Virus record (IMG/VR): IMGVR_UViG_3300031539_000007
Location: 1-64,000 of that record
Direction: 5' to 3' (one strand)
DNA from: a virus
Length of the DNA: 64,000 bases
The first letter of the stretch is position 1, and the number at the start of each line of letters is the position of its first letter. Under the pieces are notes generated by a model that was given only the letters and a program-made list of their open reading frames with translations, did not search any database and was not told the DNA's origin. Made by a program: the position numbers and the translations under genes. Shown here piece after piece: positions 51,701 through 59,796 of the stretch.

Positions 51701-52129
51701 TCAGAACTGCGCGGCTGGCTTAATGATTGGATAGTATGGTTGCCGGTACACAGCGGGCGCTTCGACAAACCGCTCGACTTTAATCCGTTCCAAGCCACGT
51801 ACAGGGACAGCATGTGTATGCTAGGGTACAATATTCACCAGCAGATTCTTTCTGATAAGTTTGGTGTGAGTGACGTGCTCACTATTGGCACCGAGGGGGG
51901 CTGCTACTCACCAGAATCACTGGTAAGGATGCAGTTCTCCCCTATCTACAATGAAGCTGGTTGGGGCACGGCGGTAGTAGAGATGCACAACTTCCTGAAT
52001 GCCAGGGGCGACATCGCGGCGGTGTGCTCGTGGATACTTGGAGTGAGTGATGATCCCACATGGGACGAGGATGCCTGGATCAGGCGCGATGGTAGTTGGC
52101 GCAGTCCAATGACAGCAATGAGGAGCTAA
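48692..52129 (+). CDS. Giant multi-module endolysin (CBM - GH-like - amidase - GH-like)
   Basis: The 1145-residue protein has four parts. (1) About 1-210: a carbohydrate-binding jelly roll (NGSFENGWNDIPAG, DFFIDNLVLTEA). (2) About 220-535: a TIM-barrel clan-A-like module with YWEILNEEDP (about 318) and FITEAQ (about 443). (3) About 545-835: an amidase_2-type module. AHHVGSD (about 677) and GHMDYISTQCPG (about 785) give His/His/Cys zinc ligands with the T7-lysozyme 8-residue spacing. A preceding stretch (FTIGCSADDGGWGPGTESR) may be a linker fold. (4) About 855-1145: a second barrel with IEIGNEPNLP (about 920) and a late TEGG Glu. It would cut peptidoglycan at amide and probably glycan bonds. 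A holin follows directly. Confidence 0.85.
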   Translation: MVQALLNGSFENGWNDIPAGSTINQEPDSWVLTWKGVGQPLDSSGAFAGDELPVFEIAQTIPECVHKHMDQLPPDEQPGGEHALILDGVYTYKVFSSVNPFGITLTQQVPANGVATLTVPVQVHHHGDGSYGACAVKVELVGVESVNTGWLTFHGGINEFEWVSPTVSTNTNGSAGVVVTLESRALGGIDFFIDNLVLTEAGETEPPPVVPPTDYDGPVITTGSKIFTAHTIGEGGTIEMLQEGRAVGVTSPTVKVFLSMGASDDIHDASPDTIIVGRVDKGWNGDSIEGVNLSGDLLVEAQRIMNLAMPVWAQFPNVRYWEILNEEDPVGVDGHRRMGIFQSHCIDIADANGYKLALFSYSLGVPEWEEWEAIVATGVFAKAKTGGHALALHEYSYPMDTGFGEALPGQPAYPNRGILACRYRWLYEDFLKPLNQVVPLFITEAQIALPDFPTLITPEAWLDELAWYDERLAEDYYVVGAHLFTLSSVPGWTNFNWVEWRSHLVGYALSVKDRRNALAPIIEEPVDPPLPPGECTPRFPYARTYILIPPRHGSEWVGPLLEKIWNERRFTIGCSADDGGWGPGTESRTVLALNPDAWDGDLQAFFDEWYPGVLYFPIHADTPEEFAQAVYDYYNPPTGFPPVWDDDITYDLPRRTDCSLFPDGTWPQRTLIQIDGVTAHHVGSDATPLQVATAYLQKDGCRPSIPYTIWIEKDGTILKCNPLEDAGLHDNTSGYTTVNTHLSVGLAGALHIDYPTEAQYNALVKVIFWCVDNPEMNVIRERVKGHMDYISTQCPGWKEGSNTGADRWKCELYGRLGWDIDGCEVAPPPSGGNTRGVHAHASTSPRLTTSQIIDLVAPMNLSHYKILDEGSPANVELALALMANDIEPVVRLYQAGQFPGRNTRIPYIGNMLATGATLIEIGNEPNLPVEWVDAYRPMVDWHNTEIVNAVAQSWLLDARQVISMGGRPGLYALAPTDRGGVNPQFSDVMWFEGITNWLRANALSELRGWLNDWIVWLPVHSGRFDKPLDFNPFQATYRDSMCMLGYNIHQQILSDKFGVSDVLTIGTEGGCYSPESLVRMQFSPIYNEAGWGTAVVEMHNFLNARGDIAAVCSWILGVSDDPTWDEDAWIRRDGSWRSPMTAMRS

Positions 52130-52134
52130 ATAAT

Positions 52135-52377
52135 ATGGGTGACGAAAAACCAAAGGGACGGGTAACACAAGAACTGGTAGTGGACAGGCGTATACCGGCG
52201 ATTATAGCCTCTACACTGTATCTCGCGCTATCGGCGTTCAATATGCTGTACGCTTCAGTGTTCGCAGACGGGTGGCTAGATGCCGGTAGAGCCGTCGCGT
52301 TTGCGATAATCGCATTCTTCATTGGGGTTGGGCTTCTTGGGCTGACCAGAAAGGAAAGTACGCATGTTGAGGAGTAG
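52135..52377 (+). CDS. Putative holin
   Basis: The start is ATG 52135, with GGAGC about 9 bases upstream and a 5-base gap after the endolysin. The 80-residue protein has two membrane segments (IPAIIASTLYLALSAFNMLYASVF and AVAFAIIAFFIGVGLLGL), with a polar N-terminus and a charged C-terminus (TRKESTHVEE), the plan of a class II holin. Its position next to the endolysin makes it the best holin candidate. Confidence 0.65.
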   Translation: MGDEKPKGRVTQELVVDRRIPAIIASTLYLALSAFNMLYASVFADGWLDAGRAVAFAIIAFFIGVGLLGLTRKESTHVEE

Positions 52378-52840
52378 CCTCTGGCGCAAGCGCGTGGTTA
52401 TGGCGCGCGATTCTGGCAAGGAGTCATTTCGCTATGATGATATGGTTGAGTTGTGGGAGATTTCGAGGGCTGGAATCTCGGTTGCTTTGAAGCAACTTAG
52501 CGAGGAGTGCCCTGGCGGAGTTATCACTTCCAAGGACGGGCAGCGCACGGTGGTTGAGTTTGACTACGACTTACTCGTTGGAGATAATGACACGTTCGAC
52601 GACGACCTGCCGCTCAATATCCCTGACTGGATGGCGAGAGAAACGTATGATGCCGTAATGGAACGCGCTGATATTGACCTAGAGCAGTACGACATCTTTT
52701 TCTCTCATCGTGACGATGACTGGATGAGGCAATACCAAAGAGGCGGGGTTGTCATAAGCGTACACGAGAGCGGACAGAAAACGCGGTTGTACGAAGTGAC
52801 GTTTAGAGTTGATAATTGTGTCGTAATAGGGGGATTTTAA
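52364..52840 (+). CDS. Hypothetical HTH-containing protein
   Basis: The 158-residue protein starts at ATG 52364 (overlapping the holin by 14 bases) with a GGAAAG site. Residues 15-55 have an HTH look (YDDMVELWEISRAGISVALKQLSEECPGG). The rest is acidic. A regulator or nucleic-acid-binding role is possible. No family is recognised. Confidence 0.5.
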   Translation: MLRSSLWRKRVVMARDSGKESFRYDDMVELWEISRAGISVALKQLSEECPGGVITSKDGQRTVVEFDYDLLVGDNDTFDDDLPLNIPDWMARETYDAVMERADIDLEQYDIFFSHRDDDWMRQYQRGGVVISVHESGQKTRLYEVTFRVDNCVVIGGF

Positions 52841-52842
52841 CG

Positions 52843-55053
52843 TTGGAAGTTGTAAAGCGTGACGGTCGGATTGTCCCGTTCGATGATAGCCGTATCTATC
52901 GGGCGATAGATAGATGCTTCGCTGGCCTTGGCTATGATGCCAAGGTAGGCCCACAAGAGCTAACGCGGCGCGCAGTGCTGGTCGTGTCTGGCAAATACGA
53001 GCGGCCTACTGTTGAGCAGATTCAGGACGTGGTAGAGAGTGTGCTGCTTGCCGCTGACGAGATCGAAGCGGCACGCGCCTACATCCGCTACAGATACGAG
53101 CACGAGAAGTCCAGGAGGGCAAGAGACGTGCCCAGTGGCGTCAGAGAGGCGTTTGCAGAGTCGGATGCGTACTTTGCTACCCCTATCCAGAAGTTTCAGT
53201 TCTACGACAAATACAGCCGCTTTGACTACTTCTTAGGTAGACGCGAAACGTGGGTGGAAACAGTGGATCGTGCGGTGGCTTTTCTTAGAAAGCTGTCCGA
53301 GAACAAGCTGCCAGAGAAAGACTACGCGCGCATCCGCGATGGCATCCTGAATATGAAGGTGATGCCGTCAATGAGGCTGCTGGCAATGGCTGGCCCTGCG
53401 GCAGAGAGGTCTGGTCTAACAATCTACAACTGTGCCTATCTACCAGTGGATAGCATTAGTTCATTCTATGAGGCTACCATACTGGCGATGAGTGGCTGTG
53501 GCGTTGGCTACTCTGTAGAGCGCCAGTACGTTGAGCAGTTACCCCGCGTGCAACGGCAAGGCGACGGGACTACATTTACAACGTTTGTAATACCAGACAC
53601 CGCCGAGGGCTGGGCTAACGCTATACAGTACGGATTAGAGACGTGGTTCAATGGGTGGGATGTGCGCTTCGACTACTCAGAGATACGCCCCGCCGGTGCG
53701 CCGCTGATGACTAAGGGCGGGCGTAGCTCTGGCCCAGCACCCCTGCGCAAACTGCTGACATTCGCTAGAGACAAAGTGCTCAGTAGGCAAGGTGGTTTCT
53801 TGCGTCCAATTGACGCTCACGACATTATGTGCGCCATTGGCGGGTCGGTAATTAGCGGAGGCATGCGTCGCACAGCTCTCCTTTCCCTGTTCGACTTCGA
53901 CGATGCTGAGATGAAGCACTGCAAAGATGGCGACTTCTGGCGCGACAACAGCCAGCGCTGGAACGCCAACAACTCGGCGGTCTGGCCCGATAGACCGCTA
54001 ACGCAATCAGAGGTCGCGCACCACCTGCTAGAGATGTTCGATAGCGGTAGAGGGGAACCTGGAATATTTAATCGCAGGGCGGCGCTAAATACTATCCCAG
54101 AACGTAGGAATAAAGAATATGTTTATGGAACAAATCCTTGTGGGGAGGTCTTGCTGCGCCCTAAAATGTTGTGCAACTTATCCTCTATCATTGCTCGTAG
54201 CAACGACAATCTAGTAACGCTGCTTGAAAAGGCAGAGCTGGCTACTATCATTGGCACTATTCAGTCAATGGCGACGAACTTCCCTGGGATGCCTGATGAG
54301 TGGCGCAAGAACTGCGAAGAAGAGCGCTTGCTGGGTGTAGACCTCAACGGCCAGTTGGACTCACCCGTGGCGATGCTGCCCGATGTACAAGCGCTACTCA
54401 AACAGCAAGTGCTCAGAATCAACGGGCGGTACGCGAAGCTGCTTGGTATCAATCGAGCGGCGGCCACAACATGCGTTAAGCCTTCTGGTAACTCGTCACT
54501 GCTGTTGGATTGTTCGTCGGGGTTGCACGCACGCTGGTCTAAATACTACGTGCGCAACATCAGGATTAGTGCGCTCTCGCCGTTGCTTGGAGTTATGCGC
54601 GATGCTGGTGTGCCGATGTCGCCAGAGAACGGGCAAGACCCTGATAGCTGCAATACGTGGGTGATCCACTTCCCGGTCAAATCCCCAGACAGAGCAATGA
54701 CGCGCAACGACAGGACTGCAATCCAGCAATGTAATTACTGGCTACAGAATAAGATACAGTGGACTGAGCAAAACCCGTCGGTCACTATCTCGTACAAGCC
54801 CGACGAAATCTTAGACATCATCAAGTGGGTATGGCAGAATCAAGACAACATCAACGGAATGACTTTCTTGCCTACGTTTGATGCGCTGTACGACCAGATG
54901 CCCTACGAGGAAATCACCGAGGCTGAATACAACGAGTTGGCTGCCGTGTTCCCGGAGATCGACTTCTCGAAAGTGTGGCGTTACGAGGACAAAGATTTAA
55001 CTTCTGCGGCACAAGAGCTTGCGTGTATGGCGGGTTCGTGCGAACTGGCTTGA
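52843..55053 (+). CDS. nrdJ: Adenosylcobalamin-dependent (class II) ribonucleotide reductase
   Basis: The start is TTG 52843; 736 residues, close to the 739 of the monomeric RTPR type. Residues 1-90 are an ATP-cone (EVVKRDGRIVPFDDSRIYRAI). NCAYLP with Cys197 precedes the barrel core. NPCGE (Cys433) and MLCNLS (Cys444) are 11 apart, like the thiyl and redox Cys of RTPR. The C-terminus CMAGSC (C728/C733) has the C-x4-C spacing of the RTPR tail pair. It reduces ribonucleotides to deoxyribonucleotides using B12, without oxygen need. Phages carry this to feed genome replication. Confidence 0.9.
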   Translation: MEVVKRDGRIVPFDDSRIYRAIDRCFAGLGYDAKVGPQELTRRAVLVVSGKYERPTVEQIQDVVESVLLAADEIEAARAYIRYRYEHEKSRRARDVPSGVREAFAESDAYFATPIQKFQFYDKYSRFDYFLGRRETWVETVDRAVAFLRKLSENKLPEKDYARIRDGILNMKVMPSMRLLAMAGPAAERSGLTIYNCAYLPVDSISSFYEATILAMSGCGVGYSVERQYVEQLPRVQRQGDGTTFTTFVIPDTAEGWANAIQYGLETWFNGWDVRFDYSEIRPAGAPLMTKGGRSSGPAPLRKLLTFARDKVLSRQGGFLRPIDAHDIMCAIGGSVISGGMRRTALLSLFDFDDAEMKHCKDGDFWRDNSQRWNANNSAVWPDRPLTQSEVAHHLLEMFDSGRGEPGIFNRRAALNTIPERRNKEYVYGTNPCGEVLLRPKMLCNLSSIIARSNDNLVTLLEKAELATIIGTIQSMATNFPGMPDEWRKNCEEERLLGVDLNGQLDSPVAMLPDVQALLKQQVLRINGRYAKLLGINRAAATTCVKPSGNSSLLLDCSSGLHARWSKYYVRNIRISALSPLLGVMRDAGVPMSPENGQDPDSCNTWVIHFPVKSPDRAMTRNDRTAIQQCNYWLQNKIQWTEQNPSVTISYKPDEILDIIKWVWQNQDNINGMTFLPTFDALYDQMPYEEITEAEYNELAAVFPEIDFSKVWRYEDKDLTSAAQELACMAGSCELA

Positions 55054-55054
55054 T

Positions 55055-55082
55055 TTGACTGTTACTGGCAATATGCTATACT
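55055..55082 (+). promoter_or_regulatory. Promoter upstream of small ORF pair
   Basis: TTGACT (55055-55060), a 16-base spacer and TATACT (55077-55082) lie 33 bases before the next ATG. It sits at the end of the reductase gene and drives the pair of genes up to the terminator at 55744. Confidence 0.7.
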
Positions 55083-55114
55083 AGGGGCATCAAATCAACT
55101 AAAAGGAGCAGTGT

Positions 55115-55234
55115 ATGTTTGTTTACAAGAACTGGGCGGATGGCCGCTATGCATGCCGTGGATGGTTTTTGTTTGGCTTAATCCCACTTGCTGTATGGAA
55201 AATCAACGCGGACGTGCCCACCAACGGCAATTGA
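55115..55234 (+). CDS. 39-residue protein
   Basis: ATG 55115 follows AAGGAG at 7-12 bases. MFVYKNWADGRYACRGWFLF continues with GLIPLAVWKINADVPTNGN. It is aromatic with a short hydrophobic stretch. It precedes the 55255 gene by 20 bases and is likely translated; function is unknown. Confidence 0.5.
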   Translation: MFVYKNWADGRYACRGWFLFGLIPLAVWKINADVPTNGN

Positions 55235-55254
55235 TAAATCATAAGGAGAGTGAT

Positions 55255-55728
55255 ATGACAAAGAGCGGTAATACTGTAGCTGCGGTGTGCCCGTCAAGCG
55301 GGGATTTCGTGGCGCGTGAGCCGAAGGTGTTCTTGGAAGTCAGGGACCTGTCCGAGAAGTGGACTCGGTATACGTTTAGCGAGCATGAAGAAATTGATCT
55401 GCTTGACTTTGCGGGGTTGACGGACTGTGTTACCCCGCTGGACGTTTATGCACCGGCGGTGTGCCCAATGACGGGCGAGGCTGTTACTGAAGTCCCGGTG
55501 CTGCGCATCAAGGCGAAGGGCGGAGGTGTGGAGTTTACATTCTACTTTTCAAGTGATGCGGAAACGGCGATTGCCGAAGAGTTCAATGTCAGCATACGCC
55601 AAGGGTATCGGTATCCGTGGAGAGGAACATACGGGTCTGTCGAACCCTGCGGGGTCACACTCACTATTCCAGCAGGCATGTCCATGTCCGTACCGCAATT
55701 CCTTTACCCACAACCCCCGCACACGTAG
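55255..55728 (+). CDS. Hypothetical protein
   Basis: The 157-residue protein has ATG 55255 with AAGGAG about 7 bases upstream. The upstream ATG in this frame lacks a ribosome site. It has beta-rich sequence (VFLEVRDLSEKWTRYTFSEHEEIDLLDF, LRIKAKGGGVEFTFYFSSD), two Cys-containing repeats (VCPSSGDF and VCPMTGEAV) and a Pro-rich end. No family is recognised. It is the last gene before the convergent terminator. Confidence 0.6.
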   Translation: MTKSGNTVAAVCPSSGDFVAREPKVFLEVRDLSEKWTRYTFSEHEEIDLLDFAGLTDCVTPLDVYAPAVCPMTGEAVTEVPVLRIKAKGGGVEFTFYFSSDAETAIAEEFNVSIRQGYRYPWRGTYGSVEPCGVTLTIPAGMSMSVPQFLYPQPPHT

Positions 55729-55743
55729 ATTGCGGCACAAAGC

Positions 55744-55775
55744 AAAAGCCCTGGTTTAATCGCCAGGGCTTTTTT
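55744..55775. terminator. Bidirectional intrinsic terminator between convergent operons
   Basis: AAAAGCCCTGG (55744-55754) pairs with CCAGGGCTTTT (55763-55773), 11 bp with an 8-base loop. The plus strand runs on with a T tract. It separates the 55728 gene from the minus-strand methyltransferase gene. Confidence 0.85.
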
Positions 55776-55786
55776 GTTGCCACGAA

Positions 55787-57481
55787 TCAACTGAACAGCG
55801 AGCCTTGCACTACCTCTTCACCGTCGTCCGTGACAAACACCTCTGGTACAGCCCCTAGTCTCTGTGCTGCGTTCTTGTGCAGGTACTCGAACGAGATGTC
55901 GCATCCAATACCGTGACGACCCAGGGCACGGGCTACCTGGAGAGTAGTGCCGCTGCCTACGAACGGGTCGAAGACGATGGCTGGCACGACACAGAAATCT
56001 GTCAGCGGTTCGTCTTCCCACTGCTCTCCTTCAAAATACCACCGCGCGTCACAACTATTGCAGGGGATAAACGCGCCGCGTACCCCGCCGTGAATCCCGC
56101 TTGGTAGAAATGACATATCCCATTCGTGAGTATGATTGCTGATACAGTTACAAGTAGGACGCCAGCCGAGAGTTGAAAACTGGACGTGTTTAGTCACGCC
56201 GAGAGTAGACTGCTCAGTACCACCGTCAAGAGCGCCGCCACTGGCAAGGATGCGCCCTTGCGCCGCGCCAGGGTTGTGCTTGTTAGCAATGCGTGCCATC
56301 ACCCTCTCGAACGGCGCGCCACATTTTACACATACGCCATATTCGCTGCTCCCAGCCTTAACGCACGGTTCAACAAGCGTGCTAGGGAATACGGCGAAGT
56401 GGCTCCCCTTGTAGCCCTTCGCGTTGACGTGCAACGCCAGTGGCTCACCATTAGTATCCAGTAGCAATCCCATATTGTCGCGTAGCCCGTACAGATAGTC
56501 CAGGTGTTCTTCGGATTGTGCGATTGCGTAATCTACCGAGTCCTTCCATACATCCGACGTGCGCCGGTTGCGCCCAGGTTCAACATCTCTGCTTTTGTCG
56601 TTAGCACGGGCTTGGTTCATTGAGTGTGGGGTTTGGCCTGGAGCACCGTCGATATTCTTGTGCGTGCTGCTGTTACCGCGCTTGGCCCTGGCGATACTCC
56701 CCGCGCTCGTGGGCATCTCTACGGCCTTTGCGTCGTAGTAGTAATGCTCGGACTTGGAAAGCAGGAACAGGTACTCGTGCGCGGTTGTCATGCGGTCGGT
56801 GACACTTTCGGGCATACACGAGTCTTTTATCCACTGCGGATCGTTGCGTAGATACCAGCCATCAGCGCGAAGCGCGAGTGCTATAAGCCAAGGGATACCC
56901 ATAAGGTCTTTGTTTTTTATATCGTATTGCGATGGCGGACGCCCCTGCATATCGCGCGAGAAATTAGCACCCTTCCACCCCATGTCGCCATCTGTTTGCA
57001 TACGGGTGTACCCTTTGTGATTGTTATAACTGTCGCCAAAGTTCAAAAACACAGGCGCGTCCTGGCGCGATACTCGCCACACTTCTCTAAAGATAGCCAC
57101 AATATGCCCGACGAACATCTCTGGTGTTGGCTCTAGTCCTAGCTCGCCACGCCAAGCGCCGCATTTGAGACAGATGTTGCCACTGCTCGCAGTCTGCCCT
57201 TTACCAGCAGCGTCAGCGTCCTTCCACTTCGTTTGCTCTACCTGGCCTGGATGATGCGGTGGCAAGTCGTCGCCAAACACATGCTCGCAATCTGGATCGC
57301 CAGGAATAACGATCTCTGGCAGCCACTCGATTTGCTTGTAAGTCATACCGGGCCACACAGAGCCTTGTTCGCCTTTGTATTTTCTCTTCCCGTAATACGG
57401 CGGAGAGGTCACTACACAGTGTACGCTCTTATCCGCCAGTGGGATATGAATACCGTTAGAATTGATGAGCAGTTCCATCAC
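55787..57481 (-). CDS. Beta-class DNA methyltransferase (second)
   Basis: The 564-residue protein has motif IV as TSPPYY (25-30; the SPPY form typical of N4-cytosine enzymes) at the N-terminus and motif I as FDPFVGSGTT at about 504-513, the beta-class order. The middle is long and includes paired Cys motifs (CLKCGAWRGE, CVKCGAPFE) and CNSCDARW. It is longer than most and may have a large target domain. It overlaps the sliding clamp gene by 4 bases. It is not close to the methyltransferase at 40001. Confidence 0.85.
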   Translation of the reverse strand: MMELLINSNGIHIPLADKSVHCVVTSPPYYGKRKYKGEQGSVWPGMTYKQIEWLPEIVIPGDPDCEHVFGDDLPPHHPGQVEQTKWKDADAAGKGQTASSGNICLKCGAWRGELGLEPTPEMFVGHIVAIFREVWRVSRQDAPVFLNFGDSYNNHKGYTRMQTDGDMGWKGANFSRDMQGRPPSQYDIKNKDLMGIPWLIALALRADGWYLRNDPQWIKDSCMPESVTDRMTTAHEYLFLLSKSEHYYYDAKAVEMPTSAGSIARAKRGNSSTHKNIDGAPGQTPHSMNQARANDKSRDVEPGRNRRTSDVWKDSVDYAIAQSEEHLDYLYGLRDNMGLLLDTNGEPLALHVNAKGYKGSHFAVFPSTLVEPCVKAGSSEYGVCVKCGAPFERVMARIANKHNPGAAQGRILASGGALDGGTEQSTLGVTKHVQFSTLGWRPTCNCISNHTHEWDMSFLPSGIHGGVRGAFIPCNSCDARWYFEGEQWEDEPLTDFCVVPAIVFDPFVGSGTTLQVARALGRHGIGCDISFEYLHKNAAQRLGAVPEVFVTDDGEEVVQGSLFS

Positions 57482-58554
57482 TTAACGTACCGTGGGGACA
57501 GTGCATGCACGAAGGCGGAGTCGCTGCCCGTAATTATTACCGTGCTGAGAGCGCCCTTGATGTGCATCGTGATGTCACCACTGAAAGCACGTAGCGCCTC
57601 CCTCATATACTCCGCACACATTAGCAAGCATAGCTCGGCATCGCCCTCTGCCTGTACAGCTATATCGCCGCCGCCATCAGTGCCAGCAACGCTGACGACG
57701 ATGCTGCTGTTAGTGATAGCGAAGGTGATGGTGCCATCTCCCATCCCGTCAAACATAGAAGCGCGCCTGACTGCATCCAACAACGCCGACGAATCTACGG
57801 TAACTGTACAGCGACCGTCGGTGTCGAACATCCCAGTCTCTTCTACACTGGACTGAACACCGTCGCCGTTGACAAGCTGGGTAGAGAACAGGATTGCGCC
57901 AGTGTCAAATGTCATTCGCCCGTTGCCGCAGCCAACGGTAACAATATCAGTGCCAAGTATTTTCGACAGCTCGTTCGCAGAGCCAGGCGGAATCAGCGCC
58001 TCACAGACAGCCTCAGTGTCAGTTGTGTTCCTTGAGATGCGGTAGCCATCTAACCCCATGAACGCCAGCTTGCCATCAAGTGTGTACAACGCTACGCTAT
58101 TAAGCGTCGGGCGGCTTGCGTCATGGGACGCGAAAGGGGCGCAGTATTCAAGCGCCGCCTTTAGGACAGTGCCGTCAATCTCAAACGAGAAGTCGGCAGC
58201 CCCGGCAATCAGTGGGAACATATCAGCGGGCAGGCATTTGAATCTCACCTTCGTGTTACCGCTGACGAGCCTCAATACGTCATTGACCATCTCTAGCTGC
58301 ACCGTGTCGGTATTCAGCGAGGCTACCACATCCGCGAATAGCACCGGAACAACGGTAGCGAAGTCTTCGCCGCAATCAGCGTCCACGTACACCTCGACTG
58401 ACTTCTCGAAGTCGGTGGCGCACAGGCACATAATCCCATCAACAACTTTTAGCAGGATGTTCTGTGCGATAGGGATAGTCGTGCGTGCCGGGGCAATACG
58501 CTTGGCGATTGCTGTCCCACGCTTCAGTTCTTGGGTTGCTACCGTGATTTTCAT
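57478..58554 (-). CDS. dnaN: DNA polymerase sliding clamp (beta-clamp)
   Basis: The 358-residue protein has the three-domain clamp pattern: KITVATQELKRGTAIAKRI at the start, LCATDFEKSVEVYV, FSFEIDGTVLKAALEYCAPFAS, TLNSVALYTLDGKLAFMGLDGYRIS and a C-terminal strand set ending AFVHALSPRYVK. The usual PMRL end is replaced. It is near bacterial length and would tether the phage or host polymerase to DNA. It has a SAM-enzyme neighbour and forms part of the minus-strand replication block. Confidence 0.9.
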   Translation of the reverse strand: MKITVATQELKRGTAIAKRIAPARTTIPIAQNILLKVVDGIMCLCATDFEKSVEVYVDADCGEDFATVVPVLFADVVASLNTDTVQLEMVNDVLRLVSGNTKVRFKCLPADMFPLIAGAADFSFEIDGTVLKAALEYCAPFASHDASRPTLNSVALYTLDGKLAFMGLDGYRISRNTTDTEAVCEALIPPGSANELSKILGTDIVTVGCGNGRMTFDTGAILFSTQLVNGDGVQSSVEETGMFDTDGRCTVTVDSSALLDAVRRASMFDGMGDGTITFAITNSSIVVSVAGTDGGGDIAVQAEGDAELCLLMCAEYMREALRAFSGDITMHIKGALSTVIITGSDSAFVHALSPRYVK

Positions 58555-58567
58555 TCAGTCTCCTTGC

Positions 58568-58768
58568 TTACCATCCGGGAAAATCTCCGAGATTCTGGAA
58601 TTCAAGCTCAGACATTTCGACAATTGTGAAAGTGATTGATTCTCCAGCGTCAAGCCAATCAAGCCCGGACGGGTCTAACTCCCCTGCGGCGAAGCTTGCT
58701 GCATTTTCCAGACTACAAATGTAGAATCCGCCAGCGCAATCGCTACGGGTAACTTTAATATATTTCAC
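58568..58768 (-). CDS. Hypothetical protein
   Basis: The 66-residue protein starts at GTG 58768 with AAGGAG about 8 bases upstream. It has strands (KYIKVTRSDCAGGFYICSL) and an acidic C-terminus (EFQNLGDFPGW). No family is recognised. Confidence 0.5.
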   Translation of the reverse strand: MKYIKVTRSDCAGGFYICSLENAASFAAGELDPSGLDWLDAGESITFTIVEMSELEFQNLGDFPGW

Positions 58769-59358
58769 CTTAGAACTCCTTTCCGTAACTCCCTTGTGTT
58801 AATCGTAATCATCGCTTGTGCAATTGTTATTGGCGTGAAGTTTGTACAATCCACGCCCACATCTAATATCCGCTGGCCCGCTGGCGGCGCGTATGTGCCG
58901 TGGGAATGCCCGTGGAGGTGATACGCGCCGTGATGTTTCCTGTCCCACTCGGCTTGTGGATAGTGGCTCAATACAAACACGTCATCGTTCGATTCAAGCG
59001 CCACGATTGGCGGGACTGTTTGCACTTCGTATCGCCCGCCAGAAGAGAAGTAGGTGTTATTAAGAATCCAGCGCTTGTCGTGATGCCAGAAGTTATCAAG
59101 TATGTATATTTTGCCGTTAAGCAAACGAAAGAATTTGTCTGCTGCGTTTGTGCCACCAAGCGTGAAGTCGCCCAGATGAATAACTATATCATCCCGCCCG
59201 ACAACACCGTTCCAGTTACTCGCCATCACAGTATCCATTTCATCAGCGTCCGCGAACGGCCTGTTGGTGTACTTGATGATGTTCGCGTGAGAAAAGTGGT
59301 GGTCGGATGTGACAAAAACAGACAGCACCCTATCGCGCGGGATTGTTAATCTATTCAC
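58765..59358 (-). CDS. Metallophosphoesterase
   Basis: The 197-residue protein has a calcineurin-like core: FVTSDHHFSHANIIKYTNRPF (D-x-H) at about 16-35, IVIHLGDFTLGG, LSHYPQ and LHGHSHG (final H-x-H), close to the small phage and bacterial phosphoesterase family. The usual GNHD is replaced by DNFWHHD. It could act on phosphodiesters in nucleic acids or signals. It shares a 4-base overlap with the next gene. Confidence 0.85.
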   Translation of the reverse strand: MNRLTIPRDRVLSVFVTSDHHFSHANIIKYTNRPFADADEMDTVMASNWNGVVGRDDIVIHLGDFTLGGTNAADKFFRLLNGKIYILDNFWHHDKRWILNNTYFSSGGRYEVQTVPPIVALESNDDVFVLSHYPQAEWDRKHHGAYHLHGHSHGTYAPPAGQRILDVGVDCTNFTPITIAQAMITINTRELRKGVLR

Positions 59359-59617
59359 TGCGATAACCCCCTAAAATATGCTCGACTTCTTCGCCGTCTG
59401 ATTCCCACGCGATCTCATCAATCGCGCCAAACTTCATCAACGAAGCCAGAACATCAGCCAGCACTACGGACTCTTCGCAATCTGTAAAGTGTACCAGGAT
59501 GGGATTTCTATTAAAGTGGAGAGTAAGCACGTCTAGTGCCTCTTGTGCGGTTCTACACCACAGCCACTCAGGGGAAGGGGAAGGGGATTCTGTCTCGCTA
59601 ATCCAAACCCTAATCAT
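59351..59617 (-). CDS. Hypothetical protein
   Basis: The 88-residue protein starts at ATG 59617 (overlapping the stop of the upstream gene). MIRVWISETESPSPSPEWLWCRTAQEALDVL has a weak likeness to small cyclic-phosphate-receiver or WxxDD phage proteins, but the acidic pair is missing. It ends GEEVEHILGGYRSE. Function is unknown. Confidence 0.45.
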   Translation of the reverse strand: MIRVWISETESPSPSPEWLWCRTAQEALDVLTLHFNRNPILVHFTDCEESVVLADVLASLMKFGAIDEIAWESDGEEVEHILGGYRSE

Positions 59618-59795
59618 CCGCATCAAGCACGTCGGCGATGGCATACAGCACGTCACAGAGCCATTCGATGTCGGGGTACTTGTCTTCGTACTCATCTTTG
59701 AGTAGCCGTACAATGCGCCGCAACTTCATAGCGAGCACGTCCGGCTTGCTGTCTGCAACCAATACGTCGTAGATGCCTAGCAAATGCTTGGTCAT
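59610..59795 (-). CDS. Small helical protein
   Basis: The 61-residue protein starts at ATG 59795 with GGAG 6 bases upstream. The long upstream frame lacks a site. It is helical (VLAMKLRRIVRLLKDEYEDKYPDIEWLCDVLYAIADVL). The 18-bp palindrome copy at 59688 lies inside and encodes LLKDEY. Confidence 0.5.
   Translation of the reverse strand: MTKHLLGIYDVLVADSKPDVLAMKLRRIVRLLKDEYEDKYPDIEWLCDVLYAIADVLDADD
59688..59705. repeat. 18-bp palindrome, near-perfect copy
   Basis: GTACTCATCTTTGAGTAG has one arm change and the spacer TCTT. It is within the small helical gene and encodes LLKDEY, as at 39794. Confidence 0.75.
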
Positions 59796-59796
59796 G

